Of a stretch of 19,166 nucleotides of DNA, positions 13,528 to 19,166 are shown piece after piece (position 1 is the stretch's first letter; every line of letters starts with the position of its first letter). The position numbers and the translations under genes are program-made. A model generated the notes under the pieces. That model did no database searches. It was not told where the DNA came from and saw only the letters and a program-made list of their open reading frames with translations. This stretch comes from VRUE01 sp963707965 (lineage in GTDB: Bacteria; Actinomycetota; Thermoleophilia; Solirubrobacterales; 70-9). The stretch covers positions 1 through 19,166 of the forward strand of contig CAVPRR010000002.1 of assembly GCA_963707965.1 (NCBI GenBank), in the 5' to 3' direction.

Positions 13528-14307
13528 CTAGCCTGGCTCTCTTGCGCTGCTGACGGAGATCAGCAGCTTGTAGGCCTGCTCTGCGCGAGCCAGAACCTCT
13601 GGCGGAAAGAGGCCTGTCAGGCCGAGGCCGGAGAAGTCGAGCTTCTTCTGGATGTTGAGCAGCCACTTTCTCTCACCTCTTCTTAGATCGCCCTCGGCAG
13701 CAAGAGCCCTCGGATCCTCGGCGAGACTCAACAGCCGGATCAGATCCTGCCGGTCGGACGCGAACCTTCCACGCCGTTTCGTTGCGACGGCGCAGGCCTT
13801 GATCAGGATCGCGCCAAGCAGGTTGGGCCGGCGCAACGCGACCGCGGGAGCACCGTCGAGTGAGACGAGCACCGTCTCTGTGCGGCGCAACGCCTGGCTG
13901 CCACCGGGAACTCGAATCGTTATGAAGTTCCCGGTGGTCTTGGGGTCTGCCCTTGCGCGGTCTGAGCCCAAGACCTCGACGATCTCGCCGTCAACTTCGA
14001 ACTGGTAGCCGAGATCCTCAGCGCCAGGCGACGGCCTCGTCATCTCCCCCCCAAGGCCCTCGATGATCGTGGCAATGCGCTGCGTCGTTCCCAGGCGCCT
14101 GCGGGAATCGCCAAGAAAATCAATGTCGATCGTGGGTCGCGTATCGCTGTTGTGCTCATAGCTGTGCAGCTGAACCATCAAGCCGCCAATCAGCGCCCAT
14201 TGACCCGCCGAACCAAAGGCCTCCGCAAGCTCGAGCGTCTTTGCCCAGAGGCGTCTTGCCTCGGGGGTTGAAGGGTTGATCGTGATCCTGTTGATGTTGT
14301 CTGCCAT
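13528..14307 (-). CDS. Nucleotidyltransferase-fold protein, probable toxin of a TA pair
   Basis: A 259-residue protein with a nucleotidyltransferase signature near the N-terminus: WALIGGLMVQLHSY (Gly41-Gly42), then TRPTIDIDFLGD with the acidic pair Asp61 and Asp63. This is the layout of AbiEii-type and related toxins. The remainder has a mixed alpha/beta region and a helical C-terminus (RRGERKWLLNIQKKLDF, FPPEVLARAEQAYKLL). It lies 20 bases downstream of an HTH protein on the same strand, which has a self-overlapping operator. That is the usual order of antitoxin then toxin. It could instead be a non-toxic nucleotidyltransferase. Base composition is less GC-rich than in the PDH region, consistent with a mobile module. 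Confidence 0.75.
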   Translation of the reverse strand: MADNINRITINPSTPEARRLWAKTLELAEAFGSAGQWALIGGLMVQLHSYEHNSDTRPTIDIDFLGDSRRRLGTTQRIATIIEGLGGEMTRPSPGAEDLGYQFEVDGEIVEVLGSDRARADPKTTGNFITIRVPGGSQALRRTETVLVSLDGAPAVALRRPNLLGAILIKACAVATKRRGRFASDRQDLIRLLSLAEDPRALAAEGDLRRGERKWLLNIQKKLDFSGLGLTGLFPPEVLARAEQAYKLLISVSSAREPG

Positions 14308-14327
14308 CTCTGAAAAAGCGGCAATGA

Positions 14328-15044
14328 CTAGGGGCTGCGACGTTTGCGGCGAGCCTGGCGAAGATGATCGTCAACTTCGCGCAGGACCCGACGGCCCGCC
14401 TCTACCGATCGGGGGTCGAGCTCTTCAGCCAAGTCGAGGGCAACTGCAACCCTCGGTGCGACCCGCTTTCCCTGCAGAAATTGCCAAGCCTCTTTCGGCA
14501 CGAGGCGGAGGCGAACGTTGCCCTCGATCCCTGCCGGCTCCAATGCGTGGCTTGCAACGAACTTCTTCAGTTTGTTCTTCGGGAGATAGCCGTCTACTTC
14601 CCGTCCAGAGACAAGGCCAAATTTGTAGTCGCCGACCGCGCTGATGCCGGAGCGCACCAGTTCGGGATCCTCAAGGAGATATGGGACCTCACCAAGATGC
14701 GCCTTAAACGACAGGGCCTCGGCCCGCCGGGCGAGGCGAGGCCTCAGCTTCTCAAAGCCCTCAAGTGACAAGGCTCGTTTCAACCGCGAGCGAACACTCG
14801 GATCGACCCCATCCATGTCCTGACCAGAGGCGAGCGCAATCAAGGCCCAGGCGTTCCGAGGCGAGAAGCGGCGTCCCCCATGAGACCCTTCGATTCGACG
14901 CCGCGCGACTGCAGAGCGCTCCACAAACCAACGATCGCCAAGCTTGGCCGCCGAAAGTTGCCCGTTAACGGCCATGGCTCGCACTCGCTCTGGGCTCAAC
15001 TTCAGAACTCGTGCCGCTTCCGGGATGGAAACTGGGTCCACCAT
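14328..15044 (-). CDS. HTH protein, probable antitoxin and autoregulator
   Basis: A 238-residue protein that begins with a MerR/excisionase-like helix-turn-helix: VSIPEAARVLKLSPERVRAMAVNGQLSAAKLGDRWFVERSAV, residues 3-45. The rest is unrecognised and contains a long alpha-helical part and the C-terminal basic end RQARRKRRSP. ATG 15044 is chosen because a TATAGT -10 ends 8 bases before it; the alternative TTG 15053 overlaps that -10. The nucleotidyltransferase gene follows 20 bases after its stop. A three-half-site inverted repeat covers the promoter, so the protein most likely represses its own operon. Neutralisation of the partner is inferred from gene order only. Confidence 0.75.
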   Translation of the reverse strand: MVDPVSIPEAARVLKLSPERVRAMAVNGQLSAAKLGDRWFVERSAVARRRIEGSHGGRRFSPRNAWALIALASGQDMDGVDPSVRSRLKRALSLEGFEKLRPRLARRAEALSFKAHLGEVPYLLEDPELVRSGISAVGDYKFGLVSGREVDGYLPKNKLKKFVASHALEPAGIEGNVRLRLVPKEAWQFLQGKRVAPRVAVALDLAEELDPRSVEAGRRVLREVDDHLRQARRKRRSP

Positions 15045-15050
15045 TTGACA

Positions 15051-15088
15051 CAACTATACTTTCTGCGTAATAGTTGCGTCAACTATTA
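15051..15088. promoter_or_regulatory. Operator with three CAACTAT half-sites
   Basis: TAATAGTTG (15068-15076), a 3-base spacer and CAACTATTA (15080-15088) form a perfect 9-base inverted repeat covering the -35 region. A third half-site CAACTAT (15051-15057) covers the -10 box and forms a second inverted repeat with ATAGTTG (15070-15076). Binding by the HTH protein would block RNA polymerase. Confidence 0.7.
15053..15082 (-). promoter_or_regulatory. Promoter of the HTH/nucleotidyltransferase operon
   Basis: Read on the minus strand: TTGACG (15082-15077), an 18-base spacer and TATAGT (15058-15053), close to the consensus at both boxes. Transcription would begin at or just before ATG 15044, so the mRNA is leaderless or nearly so. 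The AT-rich stretch stands out sharply from its surroundings. Confidence 0.65.
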
Positions 15089-15110
15089 TCTCTACGCAAT
15101 AGATATGTAA

Positions 15111-15613
15111 TGGCTGCCTCTGAATCTCAAACTGACCCTTCTGCGGGGAAGTTCGTCGCCTGAATCCACGGAAATCGGCGGGGATTCCGAATGACAAGCG
15201 GCTTTCGCCGATCTGACAGGTTCACAGCGTCTAATTCGGCAGGAGCTGCCTCTAAACGGGCGCTGAAGGAGCGACTACACGCCTCTAATGTCGCTTGCCG
15301 GTGTGTCGGCGTTTGTACTCAGTCGGCCCCGCATGGGGAGCACCCACGTGTCGAACTCTCGGCAGTAGGTGAAGTGGAGGCGATCCGACGGTCAACTTGT
15401 TGCCTGGAATCCCGGAGGCAAGGCGCCGTGGGGCACCCCACGGGACACGTGTCGCCTGCTAGCGACACATGATGTCGACCGCTGTGCGGGTGCGAGAGAG
15501 AAATTGCGCGGCGAAGAACTTTGGCCCCGCAAACTGGCGCAGAGAAAGAGGCTGGGACCCCCTGAAATCTGACCTGAGACAGCAAACGCGGCGTTTAGCA
15601 GAGCGTTTCTTAG
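15111..15613. other. Gene-free stretch with twin hairpins
   Basis: About 500 bases with no reading frame that looks coding: the short open frames lack protein-like composition and good starts. The one clear structure is the pair of hairpins at 15426-15468. The stretch separates the toxin-antitoxin module from tRNA-Ala. It could hold an old insertion or the end of a mobile element, but I see no transposase, integrase or obvious target-site duplication. Confidence 0.5.
15426..15468. repeat. Two adjacent perfect hairpins
   Basis: CCGTGGGG (15426-15433) and CCCCACGG (15436-15443) are 2 bases apart. Five bases further on, GTGTCGC (15449-15455) and GCGACAC (15462-15468) enclose a 6-base loop. They may be a bidirectional terminator, a structured RNA, or the end of a mobile element. 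Confidence 0.6.
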
Positions 15614-15686
15614 TGGAGCCAGCCGGGCTCGAACCGGCGACCTCCGCCTTGCAAAGGCGGCGCTCTTCCAGCTGAGCTATGGCCCC
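15614..15686 (-). tRNA. tRNA-Ala, anticodon TGC
   Basis: A 73-base tRNA on the minus strand. The acceptor arm GGGGCCA pairs with TGGCTCC, leaving discriminator A. The D arm is GCTC-AGCTGGAA-GAGC. The anticodon loop is CTTTGCAAG with anticodon TGC. The T arm has the invariant GGTTCGAGCC. No 3' CCA is encoded. All arms pair well, so the gene is intact. It lies 27 bases beyond the stop of the acidic-protein gene on the same strand. Two degenerate copies of a tRNA-Ala 5' half occur further along the window (16699 and 18149). Confidence 0.96.
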
Positions 15687-15713
15687 GCGCCCAAAAGTGT
15701 AGGCGCCGCAGGA

Positions 15714-16613
15714 TCAGTCGTCGAAGTCGAAGTCCTTAGGGGGCTTCTGCTCGAACCACAGCTCGTCGTCCTCGGGGGCCTCCTCGAGGAAGTCCGGCGT
15801 CTCCTCGAGCAGATCCTCCTCGGGAAGCGCGGAGACTGGCTCCTCCGCCGCCTCCGGCTCCGTGTCCTCCTGGTCGGAGTCCTTCGGCGCCTCCAGCGCC
15901 TGGTCCAGCTCGTCGGAGAGCCGCTTCTCGTCGAAGAAGTCGTCCTCCTCTTCCTCCTCGACGTCCACTTCCGCGGCGCTCGGCTCCTCCAAGTCGTCGA
16001 CGCTCTCGATGTCCGCGAGCGGATCGATCGGAGCGAGGCGGGGCTCGGCGATTCCCTCCTCAACCAGCTCATCTTCGGAGGGTGCGGGTGACCCGGCGCC
16101 CGCAAACTCCTCACCCTCCACGTCATAGAGCTCGGTCGGCTGGTCGGCAATCGCCCGCCGCTCCTCCGTGGCGGGCTCGGGCGCCGGCTCCTCCGCCTCC
16201 TGCTCGGGTTGAGCCTCCTCCTGCACATCGACCTCTGGCGGGCGGATCGCCTCGTGTTCCATCGCGGGCGCCTCCTCCACGGCGGGCTCCGCGGGCTCAG
16301 GACCCTCCTGCAAATCCGCGATCTCAGCAGCCGGCTCGCGACGCCTGCGCGGCTGCTCCGCGGGAGGCTCGGGTCCCTGCTCGGCGGCGGCGTCGGGCTC
16401 CTCCTCGACCGCGGCTGGCGCCTCATCCGCCCCCGGCTGCGCCATGAATTCGGTCGGCGCCTCCGTGAACGCCTCGGGCGGGGCCTCCTCGTCCCCCGGC
16501 CGTCCAGGCGGACCGAAGGCCTGGTCCTCGAGCTGCTTGAGCTCGGGTTCGCCGGCGCCATGCTGGCGCTTCAGCTCCAAATGCTCTCGGATTGCCTCGT
16601 CGAGAATGCCCAT
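15714..16613 (-). CDS. Highly acidic, disordered protein of unknown function
   Basis: A 299-residue protein with a short conserved-looking start, MGILDEAIREHLELKRQHGA, predicted as an amphipathic helix. Over 250 residues follow that are dominated by Glu, Asp, Ala and Pro, with runs such as EEEEEDDFFDEK and a DFDFDD end. The body is almost certainly disordered and strongly negatively charged. I see no membrane segment, signal peptide or enzyme motif. Real coding is supported by the ordered N-terminal helix and the consistent acidic codon pattern. The opposite-strand Ser-rich frames are its shadows. A scaffold, chaperone-like or nucleic-acid-mimic role can be imagined but not supported. tRNA-Ala follows on the same strand. 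Confidence 0.78.
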   Translation of the reverse strand: MGILDEAIREHLELKRQHGAGEPELKQLEDQAFGPPGRPGDEEAPPEAFTEAPTEFMAQPGADEAPAAVEEEPDAAAEQGPEPPAEQPRRRREPAAEIADLQEGPEPAEPAVEEAPAMEHEAIRPPEVDVQEEAQPEQEAEEPAPEPATEERRAIADQPTELYDVEGEEFAGAGSPAPSEDELVEEGIAEPRLAPIDPLADIESVDDLEEPSAAEVDVEEEEEDDFFDEKRLSDELDQALEAPKDSDQEDTEPEAAEEPVSALPEEDLLEETPDFLEEAPEDDELWFEQKPPKDFDFDD

Positions 16614-16698
16614 TCTGCGTCCGGTTGGGGAACCTAAAGACTATGCGGTTATCCCAGCGGTTGCGAGGGCTTTGGGACGATCCTCCCAGCCTGCCCGC

Positions 16699-16730
16699 GG
16701 GGCCATGGCTCAGTTCGAAGAGCACCCGGA
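16699..16730 (+). pseudogene. Degenerate tRNA-Ala 5' half
   Basis: This 32-base stretch starts GGGGCCATGGCTCAGTTC and matches the truncated tRNA-Ala at 18149-18180 at 27 of 32 positions. It matches the intact tRNA-Ala at 24 of the first 28. The conserved D-loop GG is damaged, and there is no T arm or 3' acceptor strand, so it cannot be functional. Confidence 0.5.
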
Positions 16731-16915
16731 ACCGTCCAGCGGGCTGTGGGACCGAGGCCGTGTAGCGAGCCACATCGCCGCTCACGCCGACAGCTCTTGC
16801 CCGCGACCCGGATCCGCGCGAGCGCGTCGAGCCCGACCTGCTGCTCTATTCGGACCTCGACCACGGCCAGTTCAACCGGCTGTGGTGGCCGTGGGCTCCT
16901 GATCCGTGCCTAGGA
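16705..16915 (+). pseudogene. Possible frameshifted remnant ORF, unrecognised
   Basis: From ATG 16705 one frame reads MAQFEEHPEPSSGLWDRGR and VASHIAAHADSS. From about 16793 another frame reads ALARDPDPRERVEPDLLLY, then SDLDHGQFNRLWWPWAPD. The second part has convincing protein-like composition but no start codon, and an in-frame stop at 16763. A +1 shift near 16790 would join them. The first part overlaps the tRNA-like sequence, which weakens the case. No family is recognised. Confidence 0.3.
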
Positions 16916-16964
16916 TTTCCAGCGCGGGCATGCATCCCGGGCCCTGATCGCTCCCGGCAATACC

Positions 16965-17861
16965 TCACTCCCGCACCGTGCAGCTGCGGGTCAGGCTCGA
17001 GGTCACCTTGCGTCCGCCGGCGAAGCCGAAGCTGGTGCGAGCGAGGGAGAAAAGGGCGCCGGGGAAACCCTTGGGCGCCGGGCAGCCGGCGCTGATGAAG
17101 CTGTGACGGCGGCCTTTGTAGGTGTAGCGGCGCGAGAGGCGCATATCGATCCCGGTGACGTGGCCCCAGTTACCGAGTGCCCGCGGGAGGGAGGCGGTCA
17201 GCGCGATGCCGTAGCGCCCGTGGCGTTGATCGTGGATCGCGAAGGGGACGACGAAGGAGGTGGCAAAGGGGTGGGCGGAGTAGATTTGGCCGAGCAGCGC
17301 GGGGTGGCCCCTGTAGGTGCCGTTGAAGACCAGCAGGCGCCCTTTGGTGGGGTACGGTTCCTGGCTGCCGAGGACGACATCGACCGAGAAGTTGCCCCGA
17401 CCGACCAGGGAAGAGCGGCAGGCCCGCAGTGCTCGTGCCGTGGATGCGGGGTGGATCTCGCCGATGGGGCATACCGGCAAGCCGCTGGTGTCCAGGCGGC
17501 CGTTGCGGTTCAGCTCGATTCGCAGCGTGCGCAGCTGCGGCGGCAGGCTCTTATCGGTGGTGGTGAACTTGCCGCCAACCGAAACGGCGATCGCGGCGGT
17601 GCCGTGGCGGGGCAGCCGGTGCGGGGAGAGCTTGCCCGAGACGGCGACCCGCAGGGTGCCCTTCTGGACGACCTCCGAGGCGCCGGCGCGGGGCGCCGTC
17701 GAGGAAAAGACCGCCGAGGTCCAGACGGGGCCGAGGACGTGCGGGCCCACCGCCTGCGCCGCCGAGGGAGCCGCTCCGAGCAGCACGAGCAAAGCAAGCA
17801 GCCCCGCGCCGGTGCCTTGGCGCCGAGCCCTGCATCGGGGCACTCCCCGTGCGCTCCCCAC
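16965..17861 (-). CDS. Secreted protein of unknown function
   Basis: A 298-residue protein. The Arg-rich start is followed by a hydrophobic core (about 19-36, TGAGLLALLVLLGAAPSAAQA), with likely signal peptidase cleavage after AQA. The mature part is beta-rich: GTLRVAVSGKLSPHRLPRHG, then LRTLRIELNRNGRLDTSGLP. Next come CPIGEIHPASTARALRACRSSLVG and LLVFNGTYRGHPALLGQIYSAHPFATSFVVPF. The pattern 'CP..EI..AS...AL..C' with paired cysteines and a 'GRLLVFNG' strand is coherent. I believe it marks a family seen in Thermoleophilia secreted proteins, but I cannot name it. The start is taken as GTG 17861; a shorter in-frame start is possible. Function unknown. Confidence 0.75.
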   Translation of the reverse strand: MGSARGVPRCRARRQGTGAGLLALLVLLGAAPSAAQAVGPHVLGPVWTSAVFSSTAPRAGASEVVQKGTLRVAVSGKLSPHRLPRHGTAAIAVSVGGKFTTTDKSLPPQLRTLRIELNRNGRLDTSGLPVCPIGEIHPASTARALRACRSSLVGRGNFSVDVVLGSQEPYPTKGRLLVFNGTYRGHPALLGQIYSAHPFATSFVVPFAIHDQRHGRYGIALTASLPRALGNWGHVTGIDMRLSRRYTYKGRRHSFISAGCPAPKGFPGALFSLARTSFGFAGGRKVTSSLTRSCTVRE

Positions 17862-18148
17862 CTAACCTCGCCCTCCGATCCTGGTATCTGGAACCTCGCC
17901 GAGGGTACCGTGTTGGGTACGAGCTGATCCCGATGGATCACTGATGCCAGCCCCGCCGGAGACTGTTTCCCGGCATTGAGAACCAGGGAGTAAAGGACCA
18001 GGGTTCTGAAAGGGCGCGAAGCTCAGTTTTGTCCATTTCCCCCGTTTTTTCACGCCTGAGGGCCACAAATCGGAATCGGCTAGTCTGAAGATGAATCGAG
18101 AAGAGAAGGGGCCTGAATTTCGCATCGGCAGGCCTTTCTTCCATGTAC
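17862..18148. other. Non-coding stretch with inverted repeats
   Basis: I see no coding frame here. AGAACC (17979-17984) can pair with GGTTCT (18002-18007). A stronger hairpin at 18106-18140 is listed separately. The region contains short T-runs (around 18027-18050) and is less GC-rich than its neighbours. Confidence 0.4.
18106..18140 (+). terminator. Terminator-like hairpin before the tRNA fragment
   Basis: GGCCTG (18110-18115) pairs with CAGGCC (18129-18134). The stem extends through AAGG and TTT, and the 3' side ends in TTTCTT. Stem plus T-rich tail fits a Rho-independent terminator on the plus strand. Confidence 0.4.
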
Positions 18149-18190
18149 GGGGCTATAGCTCAGTTGGAAGAGCGCCTGGATCGCACGTCC
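18149..18190 (+). pseudogene. Truncated tRNA-Ala (5' half, anticodon CGC)
   Basis: The 5' acceptor strand GGGGCTA, the D arm GCTC-AGTTGGAA-GAGC and a loop containing TCGCA (anticodon CGC, Ala) are present. After the anticodon loop the expected 3' stem is not complementary (GTCCT instead of CCAGG). There is no T arm, and no TAGCCCC acceptor strand downstream. It is therefore a tRNA-Ala broken just past the anticodon, as left by recombination or element insertion at a tRNA gene. Confidence 0.6.
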
Positions 18191-18227
18191 TCTGGCAGAG
18201 AGCGAATGTCACGGGCACACAATGGCG

Positions 18228-18252
18228 GAAAGCCTCGCGGTGCGGGGCTTTC
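18228..18252. terminator. Strong GC hairpin, Rho-independent terminator type
   Basis: Arms GAAAGCCTCGC (18228-18238) and GCGGGGCTTTC (18242-18252) pair over 11 bases with one G-T wobble and a 3-base loop. The AAAGCC...GGCTTT ends give A/T-rich flanks in both directions. It would end RNA from the tRNA fragment or its former intact version, and possibly from the minus-strand vapC gene. Confidence 0.65.
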
Positions 18253-18354
18253 GTAGGTAGCTGGGTCTTCTTTGCCGCCCATTTGACGGGGCCTTGCTTG
18301 CGTTCCTGCATGGTCGCCCCTACCCATTGACCTGAGCGAGCAGTTCGTCAAGGC

Positions 18355-18744
18355 TCAACGAGCCGCGCGAAGGTCCCTGACCTCGCACGGGAGCTTCTTG
18401 GTCCATTCGACGATCTCCGGGTCGCCAGTCCATAGAGGGACCTGCAAGCGCTCGGCGGTCGCGATGGCGAAGGCATCCGCATATGAGAGGCCACCTTGGG
18501 CCTTGATCTTGGCGGCAGAGACGACGAGGTCCCAATCGGGGTCGATCACGGTCAGCTCGCGGCGGGCGTCCTCAATGGTGCTCCCCGCGTCTTCTGCGCC
18601 TCGTGCCCGGATCTCCATGTAGAGGGCCTCACCGAGGTTCACCGAGCACATGACGGCGCCCTCGCTTATCCATCCATCGCGAACCACCTGCGCGGCGGGC
18701 TCGTCGCGAAGGTGGGCCATCAGGCCCCAGGTGTCAAGGACCAT
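18355..18744 (-). CDS. vapC: PIN-domain ribonuclease toxin, VapC type
   Basis: A 129-residue PIN-domain protein, the RNase toxin of VapBC modules. MVLDTWGLMAHLRDEP carries the first catalytic Asp (Asp4). SVNLGEALYMEIRARG gives the conserved Glu. LSYADAFAIATAERLQVPLWTGDPEI supplies the two later acidic positions of the PIN active site, so all four acidic residues are present and the enzyme is probably active. ATG 18744 is chosen over TTG 18750; it overlaps the antitoxin gene by 11 bases, a usual arrangement for coupled translation. The RNA target cannot be read from the sequence. The strong hairpin at 18228-18252 may end the transcript. Confidence 0.88.
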   Translation of the reverse strand: MVLDTWGLMAHLRDEPAAQVVRDGWISEGAVMCSVNLGEALYMEIRARGAEDAGSTIEDARRELTVIDPDWDLVVSAAKIKAQGGLSYADAFAIATAERLQVPLWTGDPEIVEWTKKLPCEVRDLRAAR

Positions 18745-19021
18745 CGCCAAGCAGCTCCTGCGCCTTGCGCTCCTCGAACTCTCGCTCCTTGCGCCGTTCT
18801 GCTTCGAGGTCCTTGGTGGAGAGGCCAGGGATATCAGCCCATGCGCCTCGCAGGGCTTCGATTCGCCTGCGCCGCTCCTCGGGATCGTCGGCGACTCGAC
18901 GGACGCGCACGTCCTTGCCGTCGGGGGCGAACACGACCTCGTCGCCCGGCTTGATCCCGATCTGATCGCGGATCGCCTTGGGGATCACGACCTGGCCCTT
19001 GATGCCAACCTTATGAGTCAT
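18734..19021 (-). CDS. vapB: AbrB/MazE-type antitoxin, VapB
   Basis: A 95-residue protein with an N-terminal SpoVT-AbrB swapped-hairpin DNA-binding domain (MTHKVGIKGQVVIPKAIRDQ, then IGIKPGDEVVFAPDGKDVRVRRV, 1-43). A highly charged helical tail follows (about 46-95, rich in Arg and Glu) and would wrap the toxin. The ATG at 19021 is 7 bases after a TATACT -10 box, so the transcript may be leaderless. An inverted repeat over the start codon suggests that the protein, with VapC, represses its own operon. The gene ends inside vapC. The 95-residue length is normal for this antitoxin type. Confidence 0.88.
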   Translation of the reverse strand: MTHKVGIKGQVVIPKAIRDQIGIKPGDEVVFAPDGKDVRVRRVADDPEERRRRIEALRGAWADIPGLSTKDLEAERRKEREFEERKAQELLGDGP

Positions 19022-19034
19022 ACGACTCAGTATA
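19014..19034 (-). promoter_or_regulatory. vapB -10 box and overlapping operator
   Basis: The -10 box TATACT (19034-19029, minus strand) lies 7 bases before ATG 19021. TGAGTC (19014-19019) and GACTCA (19024-19029) form a perfect 6-base inverted repeat with a 4-base spacer that spans the start codon and touches the -10. The -35 is poor (TGTCAA at best). The placement fits autorepression by the AbrB-type antitoxin. Confidence 0.45.
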
Positions 19035-19062
19035 ACGTGCTATGATCGTGGTTGACATAAGT

Positions 19063-19149
19063 GGGGCCGCGCGCGGTAACGCCGGCCCCGTGGCGACCGG
19101 CTTAGGTGGAACTAGTCCGATCGCAGCGGGAACGGTAGCGAGCTACCGG
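19063..19149. other. Structured GC-rich right edge
   Basis: GGGGCCG (19063-19069) pairs with CGGCCCC (19083-19089), and CGGTAGC pairs with GCTACCG around 19134-19149. A TTGACA at 19052-19057 has no good -10. Two stable hairpins in 90 bases may be the start of a structured RNA or a leader continuing beyond the window. I cannot name it. Confidence 0.3.
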
Positions 19150-19166
19150 CCTCAGAAAGCGGCGAC

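Larger units (their letters stand above)
16614..16964. other. Intergenic stretch with tRNA-like and ORF remnants
   Basis: There is no intact gene in these 350 bases. They hold a degenerate tRNA-Ala 5' half (16699-16730) and a possible broken reading frame (16705-16915). Both are described separately. Confidence 0.5.

Noticed and set aside
15191..15472. Short plus-strand ORF in the gene-free stretch
   Set aside because: 93 codons of irregular composition running through the hairpins, no ribosome binding site, and a competing ORF on the other strand; no reason to prefer either.
18149..18225. Complete second tRNA-Ala
   Set aside because: The anticodon stem does not close and there is no T arm or 3' acceptor strand within a reasonable distance.
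18091..18330. Plus-strand ORF containing SSVGRAPG
   Set aside because: SSVGRAPG is the well-known false translation of a tRNA 5' half; the frame runs through the tRNA fragment and terminator.
19052..19080. Plus-strand promoter from TTGACA at 19052
   Set aside because: No acceptable -10 at 16-18 bases; the following bases are GC-rich.

Overview
The window is very GC-rich (about two-thirds G+C or more by eye) and reads as chromosome of a high-GC actinobacterium. Gene content and protein style suggest Thermoleophilia/Solirubrobacterales. That placement is an inference from general resemblance: no rRNA or other decisive marker is present.

Layout. (1) 1-4865, plus strand: a 2-oxoacid (pyruvate) dehydrogenase operon. 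It holds the 3' part of E3 (lpdA, broken by a one-base frameshift), a DsbA-fold HCCA-isomerase-like gene, E1 alpha, E1 beta and E2. (2) 4971-6596, minus strand: a large polytopic membrane protein. (3) 6658-8556, plus strand: lipB and lipA, which make and attach the lipoyl cofactor that E2 needs, so regions 1 and 3 form one functional unit. A rhomboid protease follows. (4) 9635-12490: a compact cassette that looks like a ribosomally made, modified peptide (RiPP) pathway. It has a PqqD-like recognition protein (minus strand), an HprK-like kinase, a 37-residue precursor-like peptide not visible as a long ORF, and a radical SAM enzyme with a C-terminal PqqD-like domain. I see no lasso cyclase, protease or transporter. 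(5) 12563-13459: two divergent small proteins that look related (DUF3592-like). (6) 13528-15090: a probable toxin-antitoxin pair, HTH protein plus nucleotidyltransferase, with a clear promoter and an overlapping operator. (7) 15111-16964: a gene-poor stretch with twin hairpins, an intact tRNA-Ala(TGC), a very acidic disordered protein and a degenerate tRNA/ORF remnant. (8) 16965-19166: a secreted protein, a truncated tRNA-Ala fragment with terminators, and a VapBC-type toxin-antitoxin pair.

Two themes run through the window. The first is the RiPP-like cassette, which combines a lasso-type leader motif (YEPPSVEEI) with a kinase and a radical SAM enzyme whose SPASM region has lost its cluster cysteines. 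The second is a set of short tandem repeats, all different, placed inside or at the ends of genes: the pdhA tail, the E2 linker, an in-frame insertion in lipB, an array grown from the lipA stop codon, a repeat that supplies the stop codons of both convergent rhomboid and pqqD genes, and an array after the radical SAM gene. Several start sites (pqqD/kinase, both antitoxins) have a -10 box 6-8 nt before the start codon, which suggests leaderless or nearly leaderless transcripts.
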